Origin: Gemmatimonadota bacterium
GTDB lineage: Bacteria > Gemmatimonadota > Gemmatimonadetes > Gemmatimonadales > Gemmatimonadaceae
NCBI GenBank assembly: GCA_027307165.1
Contig: DAHUXM010000020.1
Location: 1 to 64,000 of the forward strand
DNA: 64,000 nucleotides
Direction of reading: 5' to 3'
Shown here: piece by piece, positions 1 through 9,762 of the stretch
Layout of the letters: every line of letters begins with the position of its first letter
Position numbering within the stretch: position 1 is the first letter of the stretch
Notes under the pieces: generated by a model
The model's database searches: none
Seen by the model: the letters and a program-made list of their open reading frames with translations, nothing else
What the model was told of the DNA's origin: nothing
Position numbers and translations under genes: made by a program

Positions 1-2213
1 AGATGAGCGGTTTCGTGTGAAGTCTGCGCCAATAGCTGGCGGAGAGGGGTTACGTCGTCGAGAATCCAGAACGAGCGGCCGTGGGTTGCGACGACGAGAT
101 CGCTATCCTTGACGACGAGGTCGCGGATCGACGTCGCGGGAAGGTTCTGCCGCAGCGACTGCCAGTGGTCGCCGTCGTCGAAGGAGACATAGACAGTGGT
201 TTCGGTTCCGGCGTAGAGCAGACCCTTGCGGACGGGGTCTTCGCGCACCGTGTTGACTGGCGCATCGTCGGGAAGTCCGGTGTCGATCTCCTTCCACGTC
301 TTTCCACCGTCGTGAGTGCGGTAGATGTGAGGATGGAGGTCGTCGAGCCGGAAACGATTCACTGCAGCATATACTGTCTGATCATCGAAGTGCGACGCAT
401 CGAGCTGCGCGACCTTGCTCCATGGCGTGATGCCGGACGGTGTCACATTGCTCCACGTCTTTCCGCCGTCGCGTGTTACATGAATCAAGCCATCGTCGGT
501 GCCGACCCAGATGACGTTGGCGTTGCGGTACGACGGAGCGATGCTGTAGATGACACCGCGATGATGGCCGTGCGCAGGATCGGCACTGACAAATGAGCCG
601 AGTGTCGCGGGGATGCCGGGATCTTCACGGGTGAGGTCCGGGCTTATGACGTCCCAGCTCTGACCGCCGTTGCGCGTTCTGAAGAGAACGTTGCTCGCGA
701 GAAAAAGTGTGTGCGGATCGGCGTAGGAAAAGATGAGCGGAGCAGTGCGGTTGAAGCGATACTTGCCGTCCCTGATCGCCTCGGGAGCGACATTCTGGTT
801 CTGGCCCGTGACGCGATCGTAGCGCGTTGCCTTGCCGCCGAACACGATGTTCGAGTCGAGCGGATCGGGGGCTACATAGCCGTATTCTTCAGTACCGACC
901 GGATGAAATTCACGGAACGTGATTGCACCATCGTTGCCGCGGCTTGCGATCGCGGCGGATCCGCTTTCCTGTTGACCGCCGTAAACCTGATATGGAAAAC
1001 GATTGTCGGTGGCGACGTGGTAGAACGCAGCGGTCGGCTGGTTGTACCATGAGCTCCAGGTCTTTCCGCCGTTGACGCTTATGGTTGCGCCCTGATCGAC
1101 GGCAAGAAGCAGGATCTCGGGATGCAGCGGGTTGATCCAGATTGCGTGGTAATCATCGCCGCCTGGCGCACCCTTGATCGCGGTGAAGGTTGCGCCGCCG
1201 TCCATCGAACGATATGTCGAAGTATTGCAGACGTAGATCTCGTCGGGGTTGCGTGGATCGGCGCGGACCCAGGCGAAATCGGATCCGCGACCCCAGACGC
1301 GCTGCTCGTTGTTTACGCGTGTCCAGCTCTCGCCAGCGTCGTCGGATCGGAACAGGCCGCCGGCGTCACGTTTTGCTTCGACGAGTGCGTACATGCGATT
1401 GTGATTGCCTGGCGCAACGGTGAAGCCGATGCGTCCGAGGCCCTGCGTGTCGGTTGGAAGCCCGCGTGTCAACTGATGCCAGCTGGTGCCGCCATCTACA
1501 GACTTGAACAATCCGCTGCCGGTACCGTTGTACGAATCGCTCGATGTCCATGGTGGGCGTCGTGATGCCCACATGCTGGCGTAGACGATCTGCGGATTGG
1601 TGGGATCGAATGCGAGATCGATGCCGCCGGTGTTCTCGTCCTTGTAGAGAACCCTGGTCCAGTTCTCTCCGCCGTCGGTCGAGCGAAAGATTCCACGCTC
1701 GGTATTGGGACCGTACGGGTGGCCGAGCACTGCCGCGAATACGCGGTTGGGATTGGATGGATCAACAATTATTGATGCGATTTGTTGACCGTCGCGGAGG
1801 CCGAGGTGGCGCCAGGTCCTGCCTGCATCGGTGGACTTGTAGATCCCGTTGCCGGTGGAGAGATCGGGGCGGCGAAGGCCTTCGCCGGAACCGACGTAGA
1901 TGACGTTGGGGTCCGATGGCGCGAGTGCAATGGTGCCGATGGAACCAGTCGATTCGGAGTCGAAGATCGGATTCCAGGTGCGGCCGGCATCGGTGGTCTT
2001 CCAGACGCCGCCGTCGTTGACGCCGACGTAGAAAGTGTTGGGCTGATCGGGGATTCCGGCGGCGCCGACGGTTCGGCCGCCGCGAAAGGGGCCTATGAGC
2101 CGATAGCGCAGGCTGGAGTACATCGCCGGATCGATGGTCTGGGATTGCGCGGCGAGTGGGAGAGAGGTGATCGCTGCAGAAGCGACGAGGGAAGCCAGGA
2201 TTGAAAGACGCAC
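1..2213 (-). CDS. BNR/sortilin-like beta-propeller secreted protein (3' part cut by window edge)
   Basis: The frame read on the minus strand from a GTG at 2213-2211 stays open to the left edge, giving 737 codons and no stop. The N-terminus is a signal peptide (MRLSILASLVASAAITSLPL, then AAQSQ). It is followed by a family-typical YRLIGPFRGGRT segment and repeated Asp-box signatures such as TTDAGRTW, which mark BNR/VPS10-like propeller blades. Near the edge the sequence reads HGRSFWILDDVTPLRQL, a conserved segment of these large exported 'glycosyl hydrolase, BNR repeat' proteins. Family members are usually about 1000 residues, so roughly a quarter is missing. Catalytic activity is unproven for the family. 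The GTG is chosen because no in-frame ATG precedes the signal peptide; no clear ribosome binding site is visible. Confidence 0.85.
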   Translation of the reverse strand, partial: MRLSILASLVASAAITSLPLAAQSQTIDPAMYSSLRYRLIGPFRGGRTVGAAGIPDQPNTFYVGVNDGGVWKTTDAGRTWNPIFDSESTGSIGTIALAPSDPNVIYVGSGEGLRRPDLSTGNGIYKSTDAGRTWRHLGLRDGQQIASIIVDPSNPNRVFAAVLGHPYGPNTERGIFRSTDGGENWTRVLYKDENTGGIDLAFDPTNPQIVYASMWASRRPPWTSSDSYNGTGSGLFKSVDGGTSWHQLTRGLPTDTQGLGRIGFTVAPGNHNRMYALVEAKRDAGGLFRSDDAGESWTRVNNEQRVWGRGSDFAWVRADPRNPDEIYVCNTSTYRSMDGGATFTAIKGAPGGDDYHAIWINPLHPEILLLAVDQGATISVNGGKTWSSWYNQPTAAFYHVATDNRFPYQVYGGQQESGSAAIASRGNDGAITFREFHPVGTEEYGYVAPDPLDSNIVFGGKATRYDRVTGQNQNVAPEAIRDGKYRFNRTAPLIFSYADPHTLFLASNVLFRTRNGGQSWDVISPDLTREDPGIPATLGSFVSADPAHGHHRGVIYSIAPSYRNANVIWVGTDDGLIHVTRDGGKTWSNVTPSGITPWSKVAQLDASHFDDQTVYAAVNRFRLDDLHPHIYRTHDGGKTWKEIDTGLPDDAPVNTVREDPVRKGLLYAGTETTVYVSFDDGDHWQSLRQNLPATSIRDLVVKDSDLVVATHGRSFWILDDVTPLRQLLAQTSHETAH

Positions 2214-2224
2214 GGTATGTCTGA

Positions 2225-2266
2225 TTGGAAGCCGGTTGGAAGCCGGGAAGTCTGGTTGGAAGCCGG
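2225..2266. repeat. Three direct copies of TTGGAAGCCGG upstream of the BNR gene
   Basis: The 11-mer TTGGAAGCCGG occurs at 2225-2235, 2236-2246 and 2256-2266. The last two lie inside a 17-bp duplicated unit (2234-2250 and 2254-2270) with a 20-bp period, close to two helical turns. The array sits directly 5' of the minus-strand BNR start at 2213. It could be a binding site or a simple slippage repeat. Confidence 0.7.
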
Positions 2267-2279
2267 GAAGCTTATCCGG

Positions 2280-2326
2280 TCTCGATTGCATTATAAGTGA
2301 AAGGCACGGATGCATCCGTGCCCCAC
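2280..2326. repeat. Dispersed palindromic repeat, copy 1
   Basis: About 47 bp that recurs at about 11876-11922. The core is a perfect 20-bp palindrome (GGCACGGATGCATCCGTGCC, 2303-2322) followed by CCCACA. The preceding 20 bases also align with the second copy with a few mismatches. On the minus strand the copy contains TATAAT (complement of 2290-2295), which might serve as a -10 for the BNR gene, although no matching -35 is evident. Confidence 0.75.
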
Positions 2327-2380
2327 AGTCGCGTCCGTCGTTGCTGGTGCGTGGACGTCGTCATCGTGGAGACCGATAAC

Positions 2381-2407
2381 ATGGATTCCCGCGTTCGCGG
2401 GAATGAC
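2381..2407 (+). repeat. 27-bp dispersed palindromic repeat, copy 1
   Basis: Element starting ATGGATTCCCGCG and ending CGCGGGAATGAC, with a 9-bp inverted repeat around a 2-base centre (2385-2404). An identical copy lies at 7388-7414 and a one-mismatch copy in the opposite orientation at 11749-11775. Very similar TGGATTCCCGC..GCGGGAATGAC palindromes are common dispersed intergenic repeats in many bacteria. Confidence 0.85.
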
Positions 2408-2424
2408 GAAGAACGGGGGGATGG

Positions 2425-2475
2425 CGAACAACGCGGAATTGACGAGCAACGCGGAACTGACGAGCAACGCGGAAT
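2425..2475. repeat. 18-bp tandem repeat, about three units
   Basis: Units based on GACGAGCAACGCGGAACT: a degenerate first unit ending at 2440, then 2441-2458 and 2459-2475. They directly follow the 27-bp palindromic element. No gene is supported here; the period of 18 keeps any overlapping frame open, which explains the short spurious reading frames. Confidence 0.7.
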
Positions 2476-2496
2476 GACGACTTCGGGCATCCGCCT

Positions 2497-2883
2497 CTAC
2501 TGTTCGTACTGTGCCACCGTGAATGCTATGAGCACCGGGACGTGAATGGCGTAGACGATGATCGAGAGGGTGAGCACGACGAGTGGTCCGCCGCTCATTC
2601 CGTCGCGCAGGAATGCGAACTCGATCAATCCCGCCGTTATCGCATACGCCAGCAGCGCCCATTTGCCTACTGCGAAGAATTTCCTCCACGCGAAATCCTT
2701 CACGCGACTGAGCGCGATGAGATTTACCGCCAGCAGCAATGTGGACGCGCCGAGAAGAATCCACGCCGGCGTGAGGGGTACCTGTTGTGGCAGGTGGGAG
2801 GCGAGATAGATGCCACCGATGAGGATCAGCGCGAGCGAAGTCATCGCGAGCTGAGTAACTGGCGGAAGAGTGCGCTCGCTCAT
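2497..2883 (-). CDS. Small four-helix membrane protein
   Basis: A 128-residue protein starting MSERTLPPVTQ. It contains about four hydrophobic segments (roughly residues 12-32, 40-62, 70-92 and 97-122) and little else, so it is an inner-membrane protein. Its ATG at 2883 overlaps the TGA of the upstream gene as ATGA, so the two are almost certainly translated together and may form one complex. I do not recognise the family. The start is fixed by the overlap; a longer frame upstream only runs through the partner gene. Confidence 0.7.
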   Translation of the reverse strand: MSERTLPPVTQLAMTSLALILIGGIYLASHLPQQVPLTPAWILLGASTLLLAVNLIALSRVKDFAWRKFFAVGKWALLAYAITAGLIEFAFLRDGMSGGPLVVLTLSIIVYAIHVPVLIAFTVAQYEQ

Positions 2884-3506
2884 CCGACTCTGATTCTGGT
2901 CATGATCACGAGGATCGCAACCTGAAGCGTTCCGGTGAAGCCGGCAGCGAAGATGAAGCGTTTCATCAGCTTCTGAATCACTGCTGGATTTGGCTTGGGC
3001 TTCTTGAGCTCGTTGAGGACCGCGATGTTGGCGGGAGAGAGAAGGCCGAGCGCGATGACAGCCATGAATCCGACGACGATGTAGCTGGCGACGATCCACG
3101 CGTGATTGTAGTACGAGCTGTTGACGGTGCCCATGAGCATGCCGAGCTGCCAGCCAGCCGCGAGAGTGACTGTCACGACGGTGGGCATGATCAGCACCAT
3201 CTTGGGCATCAGGCGGGTCGCAACCTCGATTCGCGCTGGAGGGGGAAGTTTCCCCATTGTGGGGCCGATCACGAATCCCATGAAGAGATCGACGATGGTC
3301 CATGCAGCGCCGAAGGCGACGTGCAGAAAGACGAGCGGCCAGAGTTTATTGGCTACGATCGCCGCAACGAGAGCGGCGAATACCACACCCACTATAGGGA
3401 GTCCCTTGCGCGGGACGATCTGAAAATCCGGACGCGCAGGAGGGACGCCGGGAGTTCCGGAGTAGGTGGTCGCCACGGGCGGTTGCGCAGCTGCAAGGTC
3501 AGTCAT
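2880..3506 (-). CDS. Five-helix membrane protein, unknown function
   Basis: A 208-residue protein beginning MTDLAAAQPP, with a short Pro/Ala-rich cytosolic leader. About five transmembrane segments follow: residues 38-58 (LPIVGVVFAALVAAIV), one starting LVFLHVAFGAAW, then MPKMVLIMPTVV, WIVASYIVVGFMAVIAL and FIFAAGFTGTLQVAILVI. The layout loosely recalls DUF2269/CopD-like membrane proteins, but I see no diagnostic motif, so this is only a resemblance. The ATG at 3506 is preferred over an upstream-extended frame because residues before it have no membrane-protein character. It is coupled to the following membrane gene by an ATGA overlap and has a palindrome against its start codon. Confidence 0.7.
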   Translation of the reverse strand: MTDLAAAQPPVATTYSGTPGVPPARPDFQIVPRKGLPIVGVVFAALVAAIVANKLWPLVFLHVAFGAAWTIVDLFMGFVIGPTMGKLPPPARIEVATRLMPKMVLIMPTVVTVTLAAGWQLGMLMGTVNSSYYNHAWIVASYIVVGFMAVIALGLLSPANIAVLNELKKPKPNPAVIQKLMKRFIFAAGFTGTLQVAILVIMTRIRVG

Positions 3507-3531
3507 TTTCTGGGGCTCCGAGCCCCAAAAA
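3507..3531. promoter_or_regulatory. Palindrome abutting a start codon, operator-like
   Basis: Arms TTTCTGGGGCTC and GAGCCCCAAAAA flank one central C, 11 of 12 positions complementary. It ends immediately 5' of the minus-strand ATG at 3506. With no loop it would fold poorly as RNA, so a DNA operator or a translation-initiation element is more likely than a terminator. Confidence 0.4.
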
Positions 3532-3651
3532 TGCCGCCACCGGGTCGGTCGCGCCAGACTGCGCGAATCAGGGGTCGTGGCAAACCGATGGCAGCCGGTA
3601 TTTCTTTCGGCAGGACTAGCTCTAACCCATCCACCCACCGGACGGCGCAGG

Positions 3652-4215
3652 ATGACCCGATACGTCGCATTTCTCCGCGGTATGAATCTCGGCAAACGCC
3701 GTCTCGAAATGAGCCGGCTCAAGTCTCTGTTCGTGGAGCTTGGATTCAGGGACGTGGATACGTTCATCGCGAGCGGCAACGTCATCTTCTCGACGCCGGA
3801 GCGGGTTACGAAGAAGCTGGAGTCGCGCATCGCCGCACACCTCGAGCGGTCGCTTGGCTACGACGTCGACACGTTCGTGCGGACTGTGGATGAAGTCGTG
3901 GCGATCGCCAGCTCGAAGCCATTTGCCGAAGACGGAAACGACGGCATCACCATCCACGTCGGTTTCCTGCAGGACGCGCTGAGCGGCGGGACCGCGAAGG
4001 CGTTGACGGCCGTGCGAACGCCTGACGATGAGTTTATCGCGAAAGGAAGAGAGTACTACTGGCTTTGCAGAATCAGAACGTCCGACTCGAAGGTATGGAC
4101 GTCTCCGGACGTAAAAGCTCTCAAGTTGCCGACGTCGACAATGCGGAACATGTCGAGCGTGCGGAAATTAGTTGCGAAGCACGGCAGCGATGGCGCCGCG
4201 CAGCGCGGACGATAG
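3652..4215 (+). CDS. DUF1697 family protein
   Basis: A 187-residue cytosolic protein starting MTRYVAFLRGMNLGKRRLEM. The opening 'YVAFLRGMNLG', the segment LFVELGFRDVDTFIASGNVIF and the C-terminal NMSSVRKL are the conserved blocks of DUF1697, a small alpha/beta family of unknown function. The length matches the family (about 180). The frame is open further upstream, but the family begins at this methionine. The last 48 bases overlap the 3' end of the convergent FMN reductase gene. Confidence 0.88.
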   Translation: MTRYVAFLRGMNLGKRRLEMSRLKSLFVELGFRDVDTFIASGNVIFSTPERVTKKLESRIAAHLERSLGYDVDTFVRTVDEVVAIASSKPFAEDGNDGITIHVGFLQDALSGGTAKALTAVRTPDDEFIAKGREYYWLCRIRTSDSKVWTSPDVKALKLPTSTMRNMSSVRKLVAKHGSDGAAQRGR

Positions 4216-4692
4216 CTCCGGATCGGCCGCGATGGTGGCGGCGCTGTCTCCCCGGCGCCGAGGTTGCACCGTGACACACGCTTCGGGAATCAGCCGTGCA
4301 TTCATCGTCGTGAGAACTTCGGCGAGCTGAGCCGGAGCGTGCACCGACAGAGGCGACGTGTTGAGAAGCGCGACAGGGCTGTCCGGAAATTCGGTGCTGC
4401 CCACCAGCCAGTCGAGCAGATTCTTGAACGATCCGGGAATCCCGTGCGCGTATTCGGGGCAGGAAATGAGCAGCGCGTCAGCCTGCCCGACCTGCCTTCT
4501 CAGGTCCGCAACGATTGCCGGTAGCGCACGTCCGTCCGGCGAATCCAGATCGGGATTGAAATGCGGAAGCGCGCCGAGGCTGTCGTAAAAGGTGATGGTG
4601 ACGCCCGGCGGCGAGAGAAGCACCGCGGCCTGGAGGACAGCCGTGTTGGAAGCGCCTGCGCGGAGACTGCCGGAAATGGCAAGGATGTGCAT
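4168..4692 (-). CDS. NADPH-dependent FMN reductase family protein
   Basis: A 174-residue flavodoxin-fold protein. MHILAISGSLRAGASNTAVL gives the first strand and FMN phosphate loop (SGSLR), and LISCPEYAHGIPGSFKNLLDWL is the second flavin-binding block typical of the NADPH:FMN reductase/azoreductase group (PEYxxGxPGxLKNxxDW). It probably reduces flavin or quinone-type acceptors with NAD(P)H in the cytosol. The ATG at 4692 is used because it starts exactly at the first strand; a TTG 15 bases upstream is possible. Its tail overlaps the convergent DUF1697 gene. Confidence 0.88.
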   Translation of the reverse strand: MHILAISGSLRAGASNTAVLQAAVLLSPPGVTITFYDSLGALPHFNPDLDSPDGRALPAIVADLRRQVGQADALLISCPEYAHGIPGSFKNLLDWLVGSTEFPDSPVALLNTSPLSVHAPAQLAEVLTTMNARLIPEACVTVQPRRRGDSAATIAADPELSSALRGAIAAVLRN

Positions 4693-4792
4693 GAATGGCT
4701 GGATCAATGATTGCGAGCGACGGCGCCGCGCGATCAGCGATGTAAGTTAAACCGACAGTCGTGTTGCGCATTCCCCAAACACGGATCGGCAA

Positions 4793-5983
4793 ATGCATCG
4801 TGTATTCGAAGGTCTGGCCTGGAGCGTGATAATCGCGCTCGGCGCAGTGCCGAACCCCGCCGGCGGGCAGGGTGCGCCCGTTGTTGCATCGAGCGGCGCA
4901 TTTCGCCCGCTGCTGGAGGCGGAATACAGTGCGACGGTGCGGGGTGACACCGCCGCACTCGGTGCCAGGCTGGCCGACGATCTGGTATGGATCGTTGGCG
5001 CGAACGGCAGTGAGATGACAAAGACACAATTGCTGAGTGCGGCTGCACAATTCCGCGCTCCCGCACCTCGATTCACCGTCGACAGTGTGCGCGCCGAGCG
5101 CTCTGGTGGTGTCGCGACCGTCGAGTACCGTCGCACGGATCACTGGCCTGAGGGCACCGGCGAGTTTGCAACATCGTGGAAGGCGCTGGACGTATTCGCG
5201 CTGCACAAGGGACGGTGGCTGCTGGAGCGGCACACCCAGGTATGGCTGGTTTCGCCGGTCACTGCGATATCGCTCGACTCCGCGTCGATGGGCGCGTTCG
5301 TGGGACGCTATCAGATCGGCCCTGGCTATGTCGATGATGTGCACTGGGAAGGGGCGAATCTCGTCGCAACTGCATCGGGGCAGAGGACGGGCGCGCGCCT
5401 CGTGCCGGTCGCTGCCAATGTGTTCAGCCCGGACGGCGATGGCGCTCTCATCTCGTTCGAGCGGGACGCGAGTGGCCGCGTGCTCGGTTACGTGCAGGGA
5501 TATCCGGATGGTCGTGTGATTCGTGCGCCGAAGCTGGGCATGGCGGAATCGGATTCGACCTCCATCGCATCGAAGGTGAAGCGGGAGATCGAGCCGTTGC
5601 TTGCCGAGATGATGGCAGCGGCGAATGCGCACGACACCGACCGCTTCATGGAGGCTTACATCCGCGATCCATCGTTCGTCTTCGTGATCAACGGCACTGT
5701 GATGAACGGTTGGGACGCGGTGCGTGCACAGCAGCTCAAGTGGTGGAACAATGGAAAATCCGATGTCGTGTACAGCTATGTCGGCGAACCGGAGTTCACG
5801 GTGCTGAGCTCCGATGCAGCGGTCGTGACCGAGAGGATGAGCGCGCGCAGAACTCTGGCGAACGGCCAGACCACGACCGGCGAGCTTGCCGTCACGATGA
5901 TGATGCAGAAACGTCCGGAGGGGTGGCGTGCTGTGCAGGTGCATGAATCGACAGTGCCGCCACCCGCGACTCCGGCCAAGTGA
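4793..5983 (+). CDS. Secreted protein with two SnoaL/NTF2-like domains
   Basis: A 396-residue protein with a predicted signal peptide (about residues 1-26). Two SnoaL/DUF4440-type NTF2-like domains are visible: residues about 35-155 (RPLLEAEYSATVRGDTAALG ... FALHKGRWLLERHTQVW) and about 265-385 (ANAHDTDRFMEAYIRDPSFV ... GWRAVQVHESTVP). Between them is a beta-rich segment starting GRYQIGPGYVDDVHWEGANL that resembles DUF3471-type domains found after S12 hydrolases. Catalysis cannot be assigned because NTF2 folds serve as enzymes and binders. The stop overlaps the next gene's GTG start (GTGA), so the two are translationally coupled. Confidence 0.75.
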   Translation: MHRVFEGLAWSVIIALGAVPNPAGGQGAPVVASSGAFRPLLEAEYSATVRGDTAALGARLADDLVWIVGANGSEMTKTQLLSAAAQFRAPAPRFTVDSVRAERSGGVATVEYRRTDHWPEGTGEFATSWKALDVFALHKGRWLLERHTQVWLVSPVTAISLDSASMGAFVGRYQIGPGYVDDVHWEGANLVATASGQRTGARLVPVAANVFSPDGDGALISFERDASGRVLGYVQGYPDGRVIRAPKLGMAESDSTSIASKVKREIEPLLAEMMAAANAHDTDRFMEAYIRDPSFVFVINGTVMNGWDAVRAQQLKWWNNGKSDVVYSYVGEPEFTVLSSDAAVVTERMSARRTLANGQTTTGELAVTMMMQKRPEGWRAVQVHESTVPPPATPAK

Positions 5984-6678
5984 TCCCTGAGCCACTTGTA
6001 CTGAGCTGGAGCGGCGGCAAGGACAGCAGTCTCGCGCTGGCTGCGTTGCGCGGGGACCCGCGTTATGACGTGGTGGCTCTCCAGACGAGCATGACACGCG
6101 GCTACGATCGTGTGAGCATCCATGGTGTCCGGCGCGCGCTGGTGGAGGCGCAGGCTGCTGCCGCTGGATTGCCGTTGATCGAGGTTACGCTCGAGCAGCA
6201 ATCGTCGAACGATGCATACGAAACAGCGTTCAAGGAGTCGCTCCGACGTGTGCGAGGCGAATATCCGGAAGTGCGGCGGATTGCCTTCGGTGACCTCTTT
6301 CTTGCCGATGTCCGCGAGTATCGCGAGCGGCTGGTCGGTTCCGCCGGCTTCGGCGCGCTGTTTCCGCTATGGGGACGCGACACGCGTGCGCTGGCGCACG
6401 AATTCATCGCAGCGGGATTTCGCGCGCATCTCGTTTGCGTGGACACCAAGCAGTTATCCGCCGAGTTCGCGGGTCGTGAGTTCGACGCAGCTCTGATCGC
6501 GGATCTGCCGGCGAGCGTGGATCCGTGTGGCGAACGGGGCGAATTTCACACTTTCGTGTCGGAAGGCCCTATTTTCACTGAAGCACTCGGTGTGACGCGT
6601 GGTGAAAGTGTGCTGCGGGATAATCGTTTCATGTTCTGCGATCTCCTGCCGGCCGCTGGATACCCGGGCGCGCCGTGA
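5980..6678 (+). CDS. Dph6-like ATP pyrophosphatase (adenine nucleotide alpha hydrolase superfamily)
   Basis: A 232-residue PP-loop protein with the motif SGGKDS at residues 11-16 and the family block VDPCGERGEFHTFV near the C-terminus. Both are diagnostic of the COG2102/diphthine-ammonia ligase-like group. In archaea and eukaryotes this family completes diphthamide on EF2; bacteria lack that modification, so the substrate here is unknown. It presumably adenylates a carboxylate or amide and releases pyrophosphate. The GTG start at 5980 overlaps the preceding TGA and gives the correct family N-terminus. Confidence 0.88.
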   Translation: MIPEPLVLSWSGGKDSSLALAALRGDPRYDVVALQTSMTRGYDRVSIHGVRRALVEAQAAAAGLPLIEVTLEQQSSNDAYETAFKESLRRVRGEYPEVRRIAFGDLFLADVREYRERLVGSAGFGALFPLWGRDTRALAHEFIAAGFRAHLVCVDTKQLSAEFAGREFDAALIADLPASVDPCGERGEFHTFVSEGPIFTEALGVTRGESVLRDNRFMFCDLLPAAGYPGAP

Positions 6679-6712
6679 ATCGAGAACTACGAGCATGAGG
6701 ATATGAACACAT

Positions 6713-7339
6713 ATGATGTCAGCACATGAAGCACTGGACCGTCTGAGGAATGGGAATCGAGACTTCGTCGCGCGCATGCAGGGCGGCGACGTGGCGCTCA
6801 GTGATTCGCGTCGATCTGAATTGCCGAAGGATCAGAATCCATTCGCGATCATACTCGGCTGCTCCGATTCACGAGTGCCTGCCGAGATCGTCTTCAATCA
6901 GGGACTCGGCGATCTCTTCGTGATTCGCGTCGCCGGAAACATCGTGGCGCCATCGCAGGTGGGGAGCGTGGAATTTGCTGCCGCGCGCTACGACACGGCG
7001 TTGGTGGTGGTGCTGGGGCACACGCAGTGCGGCGGCATTCTGGCGACGCTGGAAGCACTTCAGCAGCCGAGCGAAAAGCTCTCACCCGGTCTCAAATCGA
7101 TCGTGGATCGTGTACGGCCGTCTGTAGCGCCGTTGCTTAAGACCGACTTGCGGAATGATCTGGATTCGCTGGTGCGCCATGCTGTGCGGGCGAACGTCGC
7201 TGTATCTGTAAATCATCTACGGCATGCGTCGGCGCTCATCGAGCAGTTGATTCAGGATGGCAAGCTCGCGGTCGTGGGTGCGGAGTACTCGCTCGAGACG
7301 GGGGCGGTGGACTTCTTCGATACGGCGGGCGCGGAGTAA
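6713..7339 (+). CDS. Beta-class carbonic anhydrase
   Basis: A 208-residue enzyme interconverting CO2 and bicarbonate. The zinc ligands are visible as Cys50 in GCSDSR (with the Asp52/Arg54 dyad) and His103/Cys106 in GHTQCGG. The segment VIRVAGNIV is also characteristic. There is no signal peptide, so it is cytosolic and probably supplies bicarbonate for carboxylases. Two adjacent ATG codons (6713 and 6716) could start it; a GAGGA lies 16 bases upstream. It follows the Dph6-like gene by 34 bases and may be co-transcribed with it. Confidence 0.93.
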   Translation: MMSAHEALDRLRNGNRDFVARMQGGDVALSDSRRSELPKDQNPFAIILGCSDSRVPAEIVFNQGLGDLFVIRVAGNIVAPSQVGSVEFAAARYDTALVVVLGHTQCGGILATLEALQQPSEKLSPGLKSIVDRVRPSVAPLLKTDLRNDLDSLVRHAVRANVAVSVNHLRHASALIEQLIQDGKLAVVGAEYSLETGAVDFFDTAGAE

Positions 7340-7387
7340 CGCCCGTCCAGGGATCGGGAGGAAGATGGTCGCCGAGGCTGGTGGACC

Positions 7388-7414
7388 ATGGATTCCCGCG
7401 TTCGCGGGAATGAC
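7388..7414 (+). repeat. 27-bp dispersed palindromic repeat, copy 2
   Basis: Identical over 27 bases to 2381-2407, same orientation, lying between the carbonic anhydrase and the S15 hydrolase. The inverted-repeat core is at 7392-7411. Confidence 0.85.
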
Positions 7415-7557
7415 TACGGGGGGAGAACGGCGCGGTGAACGAACGGTCCTTCCGGCGCGTAGTGGAATGATGTCATAGTATTATCTACGGCGGCCGTGGT
7501 GCTCCGCGCGCCGTCGTAGATGCATTCCATTCGCACTCAAGTTCACGGAACGTGCCC

Positions 7558-9516
<1,959 letters not shown>

Positions 9517-9534
9517 CTCAATAAGAGGTCAATG

Positions 9535-9570
9535 AATCGGGCGAGGGTGCATATGCACCCTCGCCCGATT
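9535..9570. terminator. Perfect 36-nt palindrome after the S15 hydrolase
   Basis: Two 18-base arms, AATCGGGCGAGGGTGCAT and its exact complement, meet without a spacer, 18 bases past the stop at 9516. As RNA this forms a GC-rich stem with an A tract before it and only a short T run after it. It can act in both directions. Confidence 0.7.
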
Positions 9571-9762
9571 TGCGCATCTGGAGGGGAAGGCATCACCGCG
9601 CGGGCGGTTTGATCGCGATGAAACGGGTCGGGCACGACTAATCGTGGCTCGACACTAGCCAGAAACATGGTACGGAGGCGAACATATATCCGGTAGGCGA
9701 GTAGTAGCCTGCTGTCGAGCGCCGGCGGATTCGGTGCACCCCATCAGCGAAGGAGAACTGTC

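Noticed and set aside
2297-2545. Short frame with repeated DEQRG peptides
   Set aside because: Produced by an 18-bp tandem DNA repeat next to a dispersed palindrome; no ribosome binding site or homology.
4478-6097. Long minus-strand open frame (539 codons) opposite the SnoaL-like gene
   Set aside because: It is rich in Arg, His and Cys with no domain pattern, and runs antisense to two well-supported genes; typical GC-driven shadow.
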